The position numbers were made by a program, and so were the translations under genes. 64,000 nucleotides of DNA from a virus. The notes beneath the pieces were generated by a model. The model did no database searches. It was not told the DNA's origin and saw nothing but the letters and a program-made list of their open reading frames with translations. Location of the stretch: positions 1 to 64,000 of the IMG/VR virus record IMGVR_UViG_3300010403_000025; one strand, given 5' to 3'. Shown here one piece after another: positions 24,475 through 32,485 of this stretch (the first letter of the stretch is position 1; every line of letters starts with the position of its first letter).

Positions 24475-24846
24475 TTGAACGCCGGCCGCCGCACGGATCT
24501 TATTACGTTCCAGGGACGAGTCTTAACCAATCTGCCGAATGGTGGCATCCAGACAACCTGGAGCCCGCTTGCCGTCGATGGTGGATTCACGGAATGGGCC
24601 GAGCCGCTACGGCAAAGTGAAACGGTGGTGCAGTTCACGATTCCTTACCGATCGGGAATCACGCCGGCCTCGCATCGAATCATCTGGGAAGATGCGATCT
24701 GGAATATTGCGAGCGCCATCCGTGATCCAAAGAATATTGATCTCCGGATTTCGTGCGATTTTTCGATGATGGTCGAAGTCACGACCATCCAAAGCACCGA
24801 ACGCGAATTCATCGATGGAATCCCTATCGTCGCGCGGCCGGAATAA
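24475..24846 (+). CDS. Head-tail joining (head closure) protein
   Basis: From TTG 24475 it encodes 123 residues of mostly beta structure opening NAGRRTDLITFQGRVLTNLP, the typical start of phage head-tail adaptor proteins (SPP1 gp16 / HK97 gp7 type). TPASHRIIWEDAIWNIASAI corresponds to the usual central strands. Such proteins plug the connector and bind the tail. Its natural partner, the gp6-like connector, is 16 kb upstream. Confidence 0.75.
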   Translation: MNAGRRTDLITFQGRVLTNLPNGGIQTTWSPLAVDGGFTEWAEPLRQSETVVQFTIPYRSGITPASHRIIWEDAIWNIASAIRDPKNIDLRISCDFSMMVEVTTIQSTEREFIDGIPIVARPE

Positions 24847-24855
24847 TGCATCTCC

Positions 24856-24948
24856 GTGACTCCCGTCACACGCAAACTCCACGAGCAATTAATCCGCTTA
24901 GTGAAAGGGATTATCAAAGCGTGGGAAGAATGGCTCACTAACAGTTAA
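24856..24948 (+). CDS. Possible 30-residue peptide
   Basis: A GTG-started frame encodes TPVTRKLHEQLIRLVKGIIK and ends in AWEEWLTNS, an amphipathic helix. There is no clear ribosome site. It occupies part of the gap between head-tail joining and tail-tube genes. Confidence 0.25.
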   Translation: MTPVTRKLHEQLIRLVKGIIKAWEEWLTNS

Positions 24949-25053
24949 CAGGTTCCTACCAAGTTCGTTGAACGGCCTCGCGACTTCGCGTCGTCTCGTC
25001 GTTGCTCCTGACCTCCTTGGGATTTTCAAACAAATCCTTTCGGAGGTTTATCC

Positions 25054-25482
25054 ATGGCAACGTCAGCCTTTTTAGGGTCGCAAACCCTACTCAAAATAGG
25101 CAACGCGGCTTCACCAGAAGTCTTCACGACGATCGGTGAAGTCACGAGCATCGGGGCAATCGGGCAACGGAACGACTTAGTCGAGGTAACTCACATGTTA
25201 TCAACGGCTAAGGAGTACATAGGGGGCCTCCCGGACGGCCTCGAAATGGACATCGTCTGTAATTATTTGCCGACGAACGTCCAGCAACAGACGGCGTATT
25301 TTAAAGTCGCGGCTGGAACTGTGGCTAACTTCCGAATGGTTATGCCTACAGGTGGTTCGAGTTTAACGTTCTCGTTCTCTGCACTCGTGATCGGATGGAC
25401 TGTGGGGCCCTTAACTCCGAACGAAGCGTATAAGGTAACTTTTACCCTAAAAATTTCTGGCGCGATTTCTGGCCCGAACTAG
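25054..25482 (+). CDS. Major tail tube protein
   Basis: The 142-residue all-beta protein has a strong GGAGG ribosome site nine bases before the ATG, consistent with high expression. Features are FTTIGEVTSIGAIGQRNDLV and VTHMLSTAKEYIGGLPDGLE, typical of the siphovirus tail-tube fold. It stacks in rings around the tape measure. Its position after head-tail joining and before the G/GT chaperones fits. Confidence 0.85.
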   Translation: MATSAFLGSQTLLKIGNAASPEVFTTIGEVTSIGAIGQRNDLVEVTHMLSTAKEYIGGLPDGLEMDIVCNYLPTNVQQQTAYFKVAAGTVANFRMVMPTGGSSLTFSFSALVIGWTVGPLTPNEAYKVTFTLKISGAISGPN

Positions 25483-25515
25483 AACTAGCGTTAGAGTTCT
25501 GGTTCTGGTGATATT

Positions 25516-25550
25516 GGCGACAGTTCATGATTTGTTCATGAACTGTCGCC
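25516..25550. terminator. Perfect 15-bp hairpin between convergent genes
   Basis: GGCGACAGTTCATGA (25516-25530) is exactly complementary to 25536-25550 with a 5-base loop TTTGT. It lies after the tail-tube gene and includes the last codons and stop of the convergent endonuclease gene. There is no long T tract, but the stem is very stable and could stop or stabilise transcripts in both directions. Confidence 0.55.
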
Positions 25551-26553
25551 TTCCACGACTCGGCACCGTTAGGGTATCTACGACATCCCATCCAGCATCA
25601 ATGCGGTTTATCAGCGTGCTTGATCTGATGCCTGTCAGTTCAGACCACTCCGATACACATAGAGTTTGACTCTGAAAGGTGATCATCCTAGACACTTCCC
25701 TATTTCGTGATTGTTGCTTTGGAGTGGCCCATCGGCAATTAGTTTTGCAGTAAGGTCCTGAGGGGTTTGGATATCGATCAAGCGAATATGTTGGCGACGG
25801 TGGGTCTCCCATATCGAGATAAAACTGCTCAAAGGATTCGCGCCATGCGGCGCAGACCTCGATACCGCGCCCTCCATACCGATCGTAATTGGATGCATTC
25901 GGGTTATGGCATCTCTGCATCATTCCTTGATAGATCGAATATATTCGCGTCCGCGACTTCCCGTGCGTAGTTGTATAACGACTAATAGAATTGCTAACAC
26001 TTTCTCGCGCAAGACATCCGCATGATTGGGTACGGCCAGCAGTAATATTACTGACGAATGCCCTGATATGATTGCCGCAATCGCAGGCACACACAAACTC
26101 TGCAGGCTTCCTGTGTTTATGGTTGCTAGGAATTCTTAGCAATACTTCAAGACGGCCAAATCGACGACCAATATAGTTGGTTGTTCGCTCGATGCATCCG
26201 CACGATCGCGTCGAGCCTGACAGCAAATTAGAACTTTGATGTTCCATTAGTGTTCCGCAACTACAGAGACATTTATACAATGGTGACCCGTGTGCGTTGT
26301 TACCAACACACTCTAATGCTGTCCATTCACCAAATGTCTGCCCGGTCAAATCCTGATGTGCTCTGAGGCAACCACACGACAGAGTCTCTGCTCTAATAAG
26401 ATGATCGATGCGTATAGACAACGTGGTGCCGCAATCGCACTCGCATTGCCAATGCCGCTTGCCAATGTAGTTAATTGCCGTGATTTTACCGAAACGTTCT
26501 CCGGCTATATCTTTGAAGTTATGCGGGTGTTTGCTAGATTCCAGATTAGCCAT
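25525..26553 (-). CDS. Free-standing HNH/AP2-like homing endonuclease
   Basis: From ATG 26553 (AAGGAG eight bases upstream) it encodes 342 residues. Four Cys-rich repeats of the form C.CDCG...SCGC (about 15-180) resemble AP2-type DNA-binding zinc modules of phage endonucleases. An HNH-type domain follows: MMQRCHNPNASNYDRYGGRG, then LDRYPNPSGPYCKTNCRWAT. A short helix-turn-helix-like tail (VSEWSELTGIRSSTLINRI) ends it. It sits antisense between tail tube and chaperone genes, as mobile intron-less endonucleases do. Confidence 0.82.
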   Translation of the reverse strand: MANLESSKHPHNFKDIAGERFGKITAINYIGKRHWQCECDCGTTLSIRIDHLIRAETLSCGCLRAHQDLTGQTFGEWTALECVGNNAHGSPLYKCLCSCGTLMEHQSSNLLSGSTRSCGCIERTTNYIGRRFGRLEVLLRIPSNHKHRKPAEFVCACDCGNHIRAFVSNITAGRTQSCGCLARESVSNSISRYTTTHGKSRTRIYSIYQGMMQRCHNPNASNYDRYGGRGIEVCAAWRESFEQFYLDMGDPPSPTYSLDRYPNPSGPYCKTNCRWATPKQQSRNREVSRMITFQSQTLCVSEWSELTGIRSSTLINRIDAGWDVVDTLTVPSRGRRQFMNKS

Positions 26554-26586
26554 GTGGATCACTCCTTGTTAGTGACTATGTGGTTA

Positions 26587-26632
26587 GGCCCGCAGCGAGG
26601 TGACAACTCACTGTCGGGCCGCTTGTATTTTA
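26587..26632 (+). terminator. Hairpin before the tail chaperone gene
   Basis: GGCCCGCAG (26587-26595) pairs with CTG-T-CGGGCC (26611-26620, one bulge), followed by GCTTGTATTTT. It is placed where many siphoviruses have a weak terminator after the tail-tube gene, which lowers expression of the chaperones. Confidence 0.5.
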
Positions 26633-26651
26633 ACACGATAGGAAGAGGGAA

Positions 26652-27020
26652 ATGAGCAATAACGGTAACGGAACCGGCCGTATTAATTGGGCGGCGAAAC
26701 GAAAAACAAAAGACATCTACATCGATGAGATCGAAGATACCGTCAAGATCCGGGCGTTATCCGCAAGTCAATTGGATGGTCTCAGTGACGAAGATCGAAG
26801 CAAGACCGTCACGCTGATGGCGTTGTCGATTGTGGATAAAGATCTGCAACGGATCTATACCACCGACGAAGATATGGCGGAACTCAAGGAAATGAGCATC
26901 GCCGTACGAAAGCAGATCAGTGATGAGATTGGTTTGCTCAACGGCTTCAGCAAGGAGGCGATTGATGAAGCCGCAAAAAAATCCGTAGCCAGCCAGAGTA
27001 CCGATTCCGTTTCCGTCTAG
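26652..27020 (+). CDS. Tail assembly chaperone, G protein
   Basis: The 122-residue acidic helical protein has AGGAAGAGG before the ATG. Its end DEAAKKSVAS is encoded over a run of seven A. The lambda G-like chaperone coats the tape measure during tail assembly. A fraction of ribosomes should shift into the -1 frame at the A run to make the longer GT product. Confidence 0.8.
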   Translation: MSNNGNGTGRINWAAKRKTKDIYIDEIEDTVKIRALSASQLDGLSDEDRSKTVTLMALSIVDKDLQRIYTTDEDMAELKEMSIAVRKQISDEIGLLNGFSKEAIDEAAKKSVASQSTDSVSV

Positions 27021-27334
27021 CTGGCTACCTTGGAAAGTCGTTGCGTGAAATCGATGCGATGCCTGCCTATGAATTGTTTGAGTGGATGGTTTACGAGTCC
27101 ATCGAACCCTTTGGGGATCGGCGACGGGATTTTCAATTCGCACAAGTGATGTCGTTGATGCTCAATCTCAATCGCACGAAGAAGAGTGACAAGATGTGGA
27201 GTCCCGCAGACGTCATGCCGAAGTGGGATGCACCGCCACCGAAGCCGCAAACCCGCGAGGAGCAATTTCAAATGATGAAATTGTTCCAGGGATTTCAGGA
27301 AGCACAAGGGAATCCAGAAGCGAAGCCGAGTTAA
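26652..27334 (+). CDS. Tail assembly chaperone GT fusion (by -1 frameshift)
   Basis: Frameshifting at 26975-26981 would extend G by about 117 residues. The T part contains AGYLGKSLREIDAMPAYELF and EWMVYESIEPFGDRR, the conserved layout of GPT-type tail chaperone domains, then a Pro/Gln-rich tail. The T part has an internal ATG at 27041 but no good ribosome site, which favours frameshifting. GT links the chaperone-coated tape measure to tail tube protein. Confidence 0.75.
26975..26981 (+). promoter_or_regulatory. -1 ribosomal frameshift site A-AAA-AAA
   Basis: Seven A residues are read GCA-AAA-AAA in the G frame, the X-XXY-YYZ type slippery heptamer. AAGGAGG (26952-26958) lies 16 bases upstream and may act as the stimulating internal Shine-Dalgarno. 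After a -1 shift the frame continues IRSQPEYRFRFRLAGYLGKS and on to 27334. Confidence 0.8.
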
Positions 27335-27594
27335 GGCTCGCAGGTGTTATCCAGTTCACACAGGGGCTGTCTATTACGTTCGGCAATGCGGCGAGCTGCA
27401 TCATAGCGACGTGCTTCGGCTTGCCGTGCTAGTTCGACGTATTGTCGATTGAGATCTAATTGATGAGCGTATGCCGCTTTCGCCTCGTCATCCCAGCCCA
27501 CAATCTTATCGGTGACGTGACTGATATTGAGCAGTAGCAGGACGATCAAGAATCCAAGAGCAACCCCACCAGCAGTGATGAACATTTGTCTCAT
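27331..27594 (-). CDS. Antisense membrane protein resembling a tape-measure segment
   Basis: The 87 residues have an N-terminal transmembrane helix (about 5-24) followed by VGWDDEAKAAYAHQLDLNRQ and a charged helix. Residues 33-63 match tape-measure residues 208-238 at 21 of 31 positions, and in both proteins this stretch follows a hydrophobic segment. TATGCT (27601-27606) lies six bases before the ATG. A membrane-bound copy of a tape-measure segment could interfere with DNA injection by related phages; this role is inference. Confidence 0.7.
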   Translation of the reverse strand: MRQMFITAGGVALGFLIVLLLLNISHVTDKIVGWDDEAKAAYAHQLDLNRQYVELARQAEARRYDAARRIAERNRQPLCELDNTCEP

Positions 27595-27600
27595 GTGCAG

Positions 27601-27606
27601 AGCATA
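27601..27606 (-). promoter_or_regulatory. -10 box TATGCT of leaderless mini-gene
   Basis: TATGCT on the minus strand ends six bases before ATG 27594, the same arrangement as at 14269, 16330 and 17656. The -35 is weak. Confidence 0.4.
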
Positions 27607-27614
27607 CGCTTAAT

Positions 27615-28052
27615 ATGGCGACTTTTCGATTAATCGGCTGGTCTGAGTTCGAAGCGCAATTGCAGGAACTCGACGCGAGTCTGCAACGTAAAGGACTCAT
27701 TGAAGTTGCGGACGCTGCTGCCGATATTCTCGTGGATGCGGCCCGAGCCATAGCGCCGCGCAGTAAAGACGGTAGCCATATGGCAGACCGTATCAAGAAG
27801 AGAGTATCCAGCAAAGACAACGGCATTCATAGAGTGACAGTGGATGTCGGGCCGGATGCGAAAGATTTTCACGCACTGTTTGTGGAGAAGGGCACGAGGG
27901 AACGGTTCTACAAAAAGGGACGTAAGGGAAGCTCATCAGGAGTAATGCCGGCGCATCCCTTCATGGCACCGGCGTTTGACGCCAACGTGGACCGGATGAC
28001 TCAGGCGATTCAAGAGAAGATGCAGGACATTATCGATCGGGTGACGGCATAA
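27615..28052 (+). CDS. HK97 gp10-like neck/tail completion protein
   Basis: The 145-residue product has the pattern of HK97 gp10-family proteins: FEAQLQELDASLQRKGLIEV, APRSKDGSHMADRIKKRV, HALFVEKGTRERFY and MPAHPFMAPAFDAN. These proteins act at the head-tail interface. The position between T and tape measure is unusual, since it normally precedes the tail-tube gene. Confidence 0.75.
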   Translation: MATFRLIGWSEFEAQLQELDASLQRKGLIEVADAAADILVDAARAIAPRSKDGSHMADRIKKRVSSKDNGIHRVTVDVGPDAKDFHALFVEKGTRERFYKKGRKGSSSGVMPAHPFMAPAFDANVDRMTQAIQEKMQDIIDRVTA

Positions 28053-31000
28053 ATGGCTGACGCAGTTCTGAAGAGTTTAGCGGTCCCGATAAGCCTATCG
28101 ACGGATCAGTGGAGCGCGGGTTTACAGCGAATCCAACGGGACGCGAAGAGTCTAGAGAATGATCTGAAACCGCTGGCGGATCCTCTCAAATCGGCAGGCG
28201 TTGAGGCGAAGAAGACAGGCGAGTCGATGTCGAACTCCTTCCGCAACGCCAGTACTGCCGCTAAAGATCAAGTCCGATGGCTCAATGAAGTTGAGGAGGC
28301 GACGAAAAGACTCGACGCTAAATTCGATGCTGCTGACAGATCCGTCCGCGCGTTCGTTAGAAGCACAGATGAGTTTTCTACTCTCGGCGATCCTCTCTCT
28401 GAGTTCGGCGATGATTTCTCTCAACTGGGTGCTGCCGTTGAGAGCAGCACGGCAAAAATAACGCACTCGTTCGGCGATGCCCATGCTGCTGCTTCTGGAT
28501 TAGAGCAAATGCTGGGCGTTCATTTGCCGCGATCGGTGACGCGATTTCTGGCGGAATCCGAAAGCATTGGCCCGATATTAGCCGGGGCGTTTAGCGCCGT
28601 TGCTGTCATTGGAATGATTCAGGTTTTAGAGCAACTGCCCGCCATTTATAAAAAACTGGAAAGCGCGGTTACGGGATGGGACGACACAGCGAAGAAAGCC
28701 TATGACCACCAACTCGAGTTGAACAGACAACTTGTTGAGATCCTGCGTGATGCTGAGGCGGCCTACATCAAGTTGGACGAAGCAGCGGGACGCATTTCCG
28801 GAGTCGAGTCCACGAAACGTCAGATCGATCTATTAGAAACAGAAAAAGCCCGTCAGTTAGACATCATCAACGGTATCCAGGAAGAGATCAATGCGCGCAC
28901 GAAGTTAGAAGAAACATCTAAGGCGCTCGGTGGTGTAGCTGCGCTAGGAGCGATGGCAGCGAATATTCTGACAAGCCGAGTGAGCATGTCGGAATTGACC
29001 GAGCAGATGAAGGTGGCTCAAGGGGAAGTTGATAAGTTAGAAAAAGCCATGCAGAAATTAGGCGCCGCGGATATGGCGGCGGCTAAAGCTCGGGATGAAG
29101 CCAAGGCTAGACGGGAAGTATCGGGCCTACTTAGCGAAATCAACTCACAGCAAGAAACAGCGCGGAAGGGAGCAGAAAAATATGCGGAGGCTCTAGCCAA
29201 AGCTGCTGACGCTGCCGCGAGATTAACTAATTTCCTTCGTGGCGCTGAGGGTGTTTTTGAGGCACCTATTGCGCGATTTGCTGACTTAAGTAGAGTGCTT
29301 CTTGCACTTGGACCGAAAGTGACAGCCATTCAGGGCGCGCTAGGAACAACGCTCGACCCGCTTCTGACCGATGCTGAAGTCCTAGCTAATGCTTTAAAGG
29401 GCATTCAGGCGATGAAGGATAAAGATGCGGCAGATGCAGCGGCGCTTGCGGCCGCACGGGCTAAAGGTGATGCCGAGCGCCTAGCCGCAGCTAAGCAATT
29501 TCAAGCTCAAGGGCAGGCGGTCATTGATCACTTCATCGACGACATTTCGCGCATGTTCACTTCGATGATTGCGCATGGGCAGAGCTTCTGGGAAGCCTTC
29601 AAGAATCTGGGTAAGTCTGCGGTCGCGGCAATAGCGGATACGTTCTTGAGCATCATGCTCCACAGCTTTTTAGATCCCTTTGCGAAGCAATTCGGGGAAT
29701 GGCTCTCTAACATGAAGGACAGACTGTCATCCCTCATGAAGGGTGTCGATAAAGAAGGAAATCCCTTGAAGGGTTTTTTTGGGGGCCTCAACAAGGAGGG
29801 TGCTCCATTAACGGGTCTTAAAGGAACCGCATCGAAGGTTGCCACCACAGCCGTGCAACATCTTCCCGAAATCGGTGCAGCGGTTGCCGGATTTGTTGTC
29901 CTGAACAAGCTCATCGGCAATTTCGCGCGCGAGCACAAGGCCTTGACCATCGCCCTCACTGGCGGTGTCGGCGCCGTCATTGTTCTACTCAACGGTCTGC
30001 ATAAATTGGCGAATGAATTTGTGCAGAAGATTCAGAATCCCTTCGCAAAGTCGGTTGACAGTTTATTCGAGAGTCTTTCCGAAGCGCAGCAAATGGGCTC
30101 TCTCACGGCGGATCAAGTGAAGCAGTCGCGTTTCTCGTTAGAGAAGATGTGGAAAGACTTCCAGGCGGAAGCCGCGAAGGCGAACAGCACGATCGGTGCG
30201 CAAGCGCTGGCCACCATGACACCGTTCATGAAGACGTGGCGTGAGTGGCTGGACGGACTCGATAAAGCAGCAATCGAATTGGAACGGATGGCCAAGGTTC
30301 AGGAGTTCATGGCGAAGGTTGGCGATGCGGCGAAAGATAGCGAAGCGCTGAATGAAGCAATTTCCAATCTGCGGGCGGCGGGAGTCGATGCGTCCGTCAT
30401 TGTGAAATTCCTTGGCGGCGATGTGTTGACGATGGTGGATGCCATGATGGCCTTGCATCAAGAAATCCCTGATGCCACGAAAGCGATTTACGGCTTGGCG
30501 AAAGCGACGGGCTTTATGTCGCGCGTAACGGATGCGGCGCAGGATAGTGAAGCGTTGAATAACGCCATCGCCACATTACAGGGCGCGGGCGTTGAAGCCT
30601 CAGCCATCGTGAAGTTCTTGGGCGGCGATATTCTCTCGATGGTCGATTCGATGAAGGCGTTACACATGGAGATTCCGGCTGGCATTGCGGGAATCTATGA
30701 CCTCATCAGAGCCATCGAACGCATCGGTGAGATTGATAACGAACTCGAGAGCGTCTTTGAGCAACTATCGTCCGCGATTATTCAGAAACTCGACATTCTG
30801 GACGCGGGCATTGCAGAGGCTACGAAGAATATCGAGGACTGGTCGCGGGAACTCGACGATCTGACGAAGACGTTAGATGATGCCGCGCACTGGCAGAAGG
30901 TCTACGACGATGCGGTACGCGAGTCGGCGGCGAATTATGAAAAGCTGACCAACGAGCGGGTCTCGATTGAGAAGCGCATTCAAGATATCACTCAGGATAT

Positions 31001-32036
31001 CGAGCGCGAGAAGTTGGTTGAGGCGGTCAAGAATGCGAAAGCCGTCGGTGCGGTCACCGAGACGCTGGTTAAAACCTTCGCGGGAATCACGAAGGGTGGC
31101 CATGCCTTTACCGCGGTAGCCACGACGATTGGCGAGTTGGGCGGCAATGCCTCAGCCGTCACGAAAGCCCAGAAAGAACTCGACGATTTCGACGCGGCGA
31201 TTCGCGCACAACAACAAGCGGCGCGGCTTACTGAACTTGAAACATTAAAGACCCGCTTGCCTGAAGTCATCGGGCTGCAGCGGCAGGCCTCCGAAGCTTG
31301 GGCAAATGCGTCCGTAACGGCGCAAGAGTCGATCGAAAAGCAGAAAGAAGAAACGCGGGCGCGCATCGCTTGGCTGAAGGGCGCGATAGGCGCAACCAAA
31401 GCGCACCTGGTCGAACTCAACAACGACAAGGAAGCTACGGAAGCTCTCGCCAAGGCGCTAGGGATTTCGCGTCGAAGTGAATGGGAGAAGATCAACGATA
31501 CGATCCTTTCCCTTGAGGGACGAGTCGGAAAGCTCATTGAAGAACGCGAGCAATTGGAACTGCTATTCCCGGCCGCTAAGGATGCGAACGAGAGTATTAA
31601 AGATCTCATCGCCACATTGAAGTCGGCGCTTATGACTCCAGCGGAAATCAAGCCGCCAGAAATCAAACTGCCGGAAGTAGCCGCAGTGCCGCCGACACCG
31701 GAGTTACCTACAATACCCGCCGCCACGTCTTTTCCTGGAGGATACGAAGGCGGGACGGGCGATATCTTCGGTGGAATGTTCTGGAATGGAATCCCGAAGT
31801 TTCAGATGGGAACGGATTACGTCCCGTACACCGGACTGTTCCACCTCGAGAAGGGTGAGGCGGTAACGCCGGCAGATCAGAAGGGAAGCCAAGTAGAGGC
31901 ACTGCTGCGGCGCCTCATCAGCGCAGTTGAAGCAGGGCACACGATCACGATTGATGGAACGAAAATCGGCCGGGCGCAGAATCGGGCCGCACAGTCGGGC
32001 GGGTCCAGGTTATTGGCGACCGAGGTACGCCGATGA
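28053..32036 (+). CDS. Tail tape measure protein
   Basis: The 1327-residue, Ala/Lys/Glu-rich coiled-coil protein should specify a tail of roughly 200 nm by the usual 1.5 angstrom per residue. Hydrophobic segments near 170-190 and 608-660 may insert into the host membrane. GWDDTAKKAYDHQLELNRQ (208-226) is shared with the antisense gene at 27331. A 69-residue tandem duplication lies near 750-885. The C terminus has FQMGTDYVPYTGLFHLEKGE, a common tape-measure end. It starts right after the preceding stop. Confidence 0.93.
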   Translation: MADAVLKSLAVPISLSTDQWSAGLQRIQRDAKSLENDLKPLADPLKSAGVEAKKTGESMSNSFRNASTAAKDQVRWLNEVEEATKRLDAKFDAADRSVRAFVRSTDEFSTLGDPLSEFGDDFSQLGAAVESSTAKITHSFGDAHAAASGLEQMLGVHLPRSVTRFLAESESIGPILAGAFSAVAVIGMIQVLEQLPAIYKKLESAVTGWDDTAKKAYDHQLELNRQLVEILRDAEAAYIKLDEAAGRISGVESTKRQIDLLETEKARQLDIINGIQEEINARTKLEETSKALGGVAALGAMAANILTSRVSMSELTEQMKVAQGEVDKLEKAMQKLGAADMAAAKARDEAKARREVSGLLSEINSQQETARKGAEKYAEALAKAADAAARLTNFLRGAEGVFEAPIARFADLSRVLLALGPKVTAIQGALGTTLDPLLTDAEVLANALKGIQAMKDKDAADAAALAAARAKGDAERLAAAKQFQAQGQAVIDHFIDDISRMFTSMIAHGQSFWEAFKNLGKSAVAAIADTFLSIMLHSFLDPFAKQFGEWLSNMKDRLSSLMKGVDKEGNPLKGFFGGLNKEGAPLTGLKGTASKVATTAVQHLPEIGAAVAGFVVLNKLIGNFAREHKALTIALTGGVGAVIVLLNGLHKLANEFVQKIQNPFAKSVDSLFESLSEAQQMGSLTADQVKQSRFSLEKMWKDFQAEAAKANSTIGAQALATMTPFMKTWREWLDGLDKAAIELERMAKVQEFMAKVGDAAKDSEALNEAISNLRAAGVDASVIVKFLGGDVLTMVDAMMALHQEIPDATKAIYGLAKATGFMSRVTDAAQDSEALNNAIATLQGAGVEASAIVKFLGGDILSMVDSMKALHMEIPAGIAGIYDLIRAIERIGEIDNELESVFEQLSSAIIQKLDILDAGIAEATKNIEDWSRELDDLTKTLDDAAHWQKVYDDAVRESAANYEKLTNERVSIEKRIQDITQDIEREKLVEAVKNAKAVGAVTETLVKTFAGITKGGHAFTAVATTIGELGGNASAVTKAQKELDDFDAAIRAQQQAARLTELETLKTRLPEVIGLQRQASEAWANASVTAQESIEKQKEETRARIAWLKGAIGATKAHLVELNNDKEATEALAKALGISRRSEWEKINDTILSLEGRVGKLIEEREQLELLFPAAKDANESIKDLIATLKSALMTPAEIKPPEIKLPEVAAVPPTPELPTIPAATSFPGGYEGGTGDIFGGMFWNGIPKFQMGTDYVPYTGLFHLEKGEAVTPADQKGSQVEALLRRLISAVEAGHTITIDGTKIGRAQNRAAQSGGSRLLATEVRR
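30295..30710 (+). repeat. Tandem duplication within tape measure
   Basis: Two copies with a 207-base period (69 residues). GATGCGGCG starts at 30324 and again at 30531. Protein copies share DSEALN.AI..L..AGV.AS and IVKFLGGD(V/I)L.MVD.M.AL. It would change tail length in helical steps. Confidence 0.75.
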
Positions 32037-32428
32037 AGCGATGGGCATTGATTCTGTTCATCCTGCCGTACCCCGGTCAAATCACCGTGATCTCACCAAC
32101 GTTGCCTGCTATCGCTCAAACATCCGGCGACACCATCGCGCCGACAATCACATGGGCGACACCCAACAATGCGAGCTTTATTTCGAATGATGTGACAGTA
32201 CGAGTTGCGGCGCGGGATAACGTCGCGGTCGTGCGTGTGGAACTCTTTCGCGCGGGGTATCCGAATCCCATTGTCGTCAACGGGGAAACACAGTTACCCC
32301 GAGCGACAACGTTTTTGCGCTGGCAAGCTGCCGCTATTCCCATAGGCACCTATGTGTTGACGGTATTCGCCTATGACGCTGCGGGTAATCGAAGCCTTCC
32401 TGCCATGGTCACCGTGATTCGAAAATGA
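32033..32428 (+). CDS. Exported single Ig-like domain protein
   Basis: The 131 residues comprise a hydrophobic signal-like N terminus (MKRWALILFILPYPGQITVI) and one bacterial Ig-like domain (DTIAPTITWATPNNASFISN through AYDAAGN). It resembles the two Ig domains of the giant protein at 39256. ATGA overlap with the tape measure gene. It may be an adhesive tail or secreted protein. Confidence 0.7.
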   Translation: MKRWALILFILPYPGQITVISPTLPAIAQTSGDTIAPTITWATPNNASFISNDVTVRVAARDNVAVVRVELFRAGYPNPIVVNGETQLPRATTFLRWQAAAIPIGTYVLTVFAYDAAGNRSLPAMVTVIRK

Positions 32429-32433
32429 TGCCC

Positions 32434-32449
32434 TGTGCACTCAAAGACA
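32434..32449 (+). promoter_or_regulatory. Late-region motif TGTGCACTCAAAGACA, copy 1
   Basis: The 16-base motif lies in the gap before the beta-helix protein, 52 bases before its ATG. The same motif occurs at 39205 and, with one change, at 51378. It may be a late promoter element or activator site; TAATAG follows 20 bases after it. Confidence 0.55.
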
Positions 32450-32485
32450 ACCTGCTCCGTTTTCTTCAGTAATAGTGATTCGCAT

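Noticed and set aside
29756-29785. Terminator-like CCCTTGAAGGG followed by T residues inside the tape measure
   Set aside because: The stem is short and lies in a required coding frame; likely chance.
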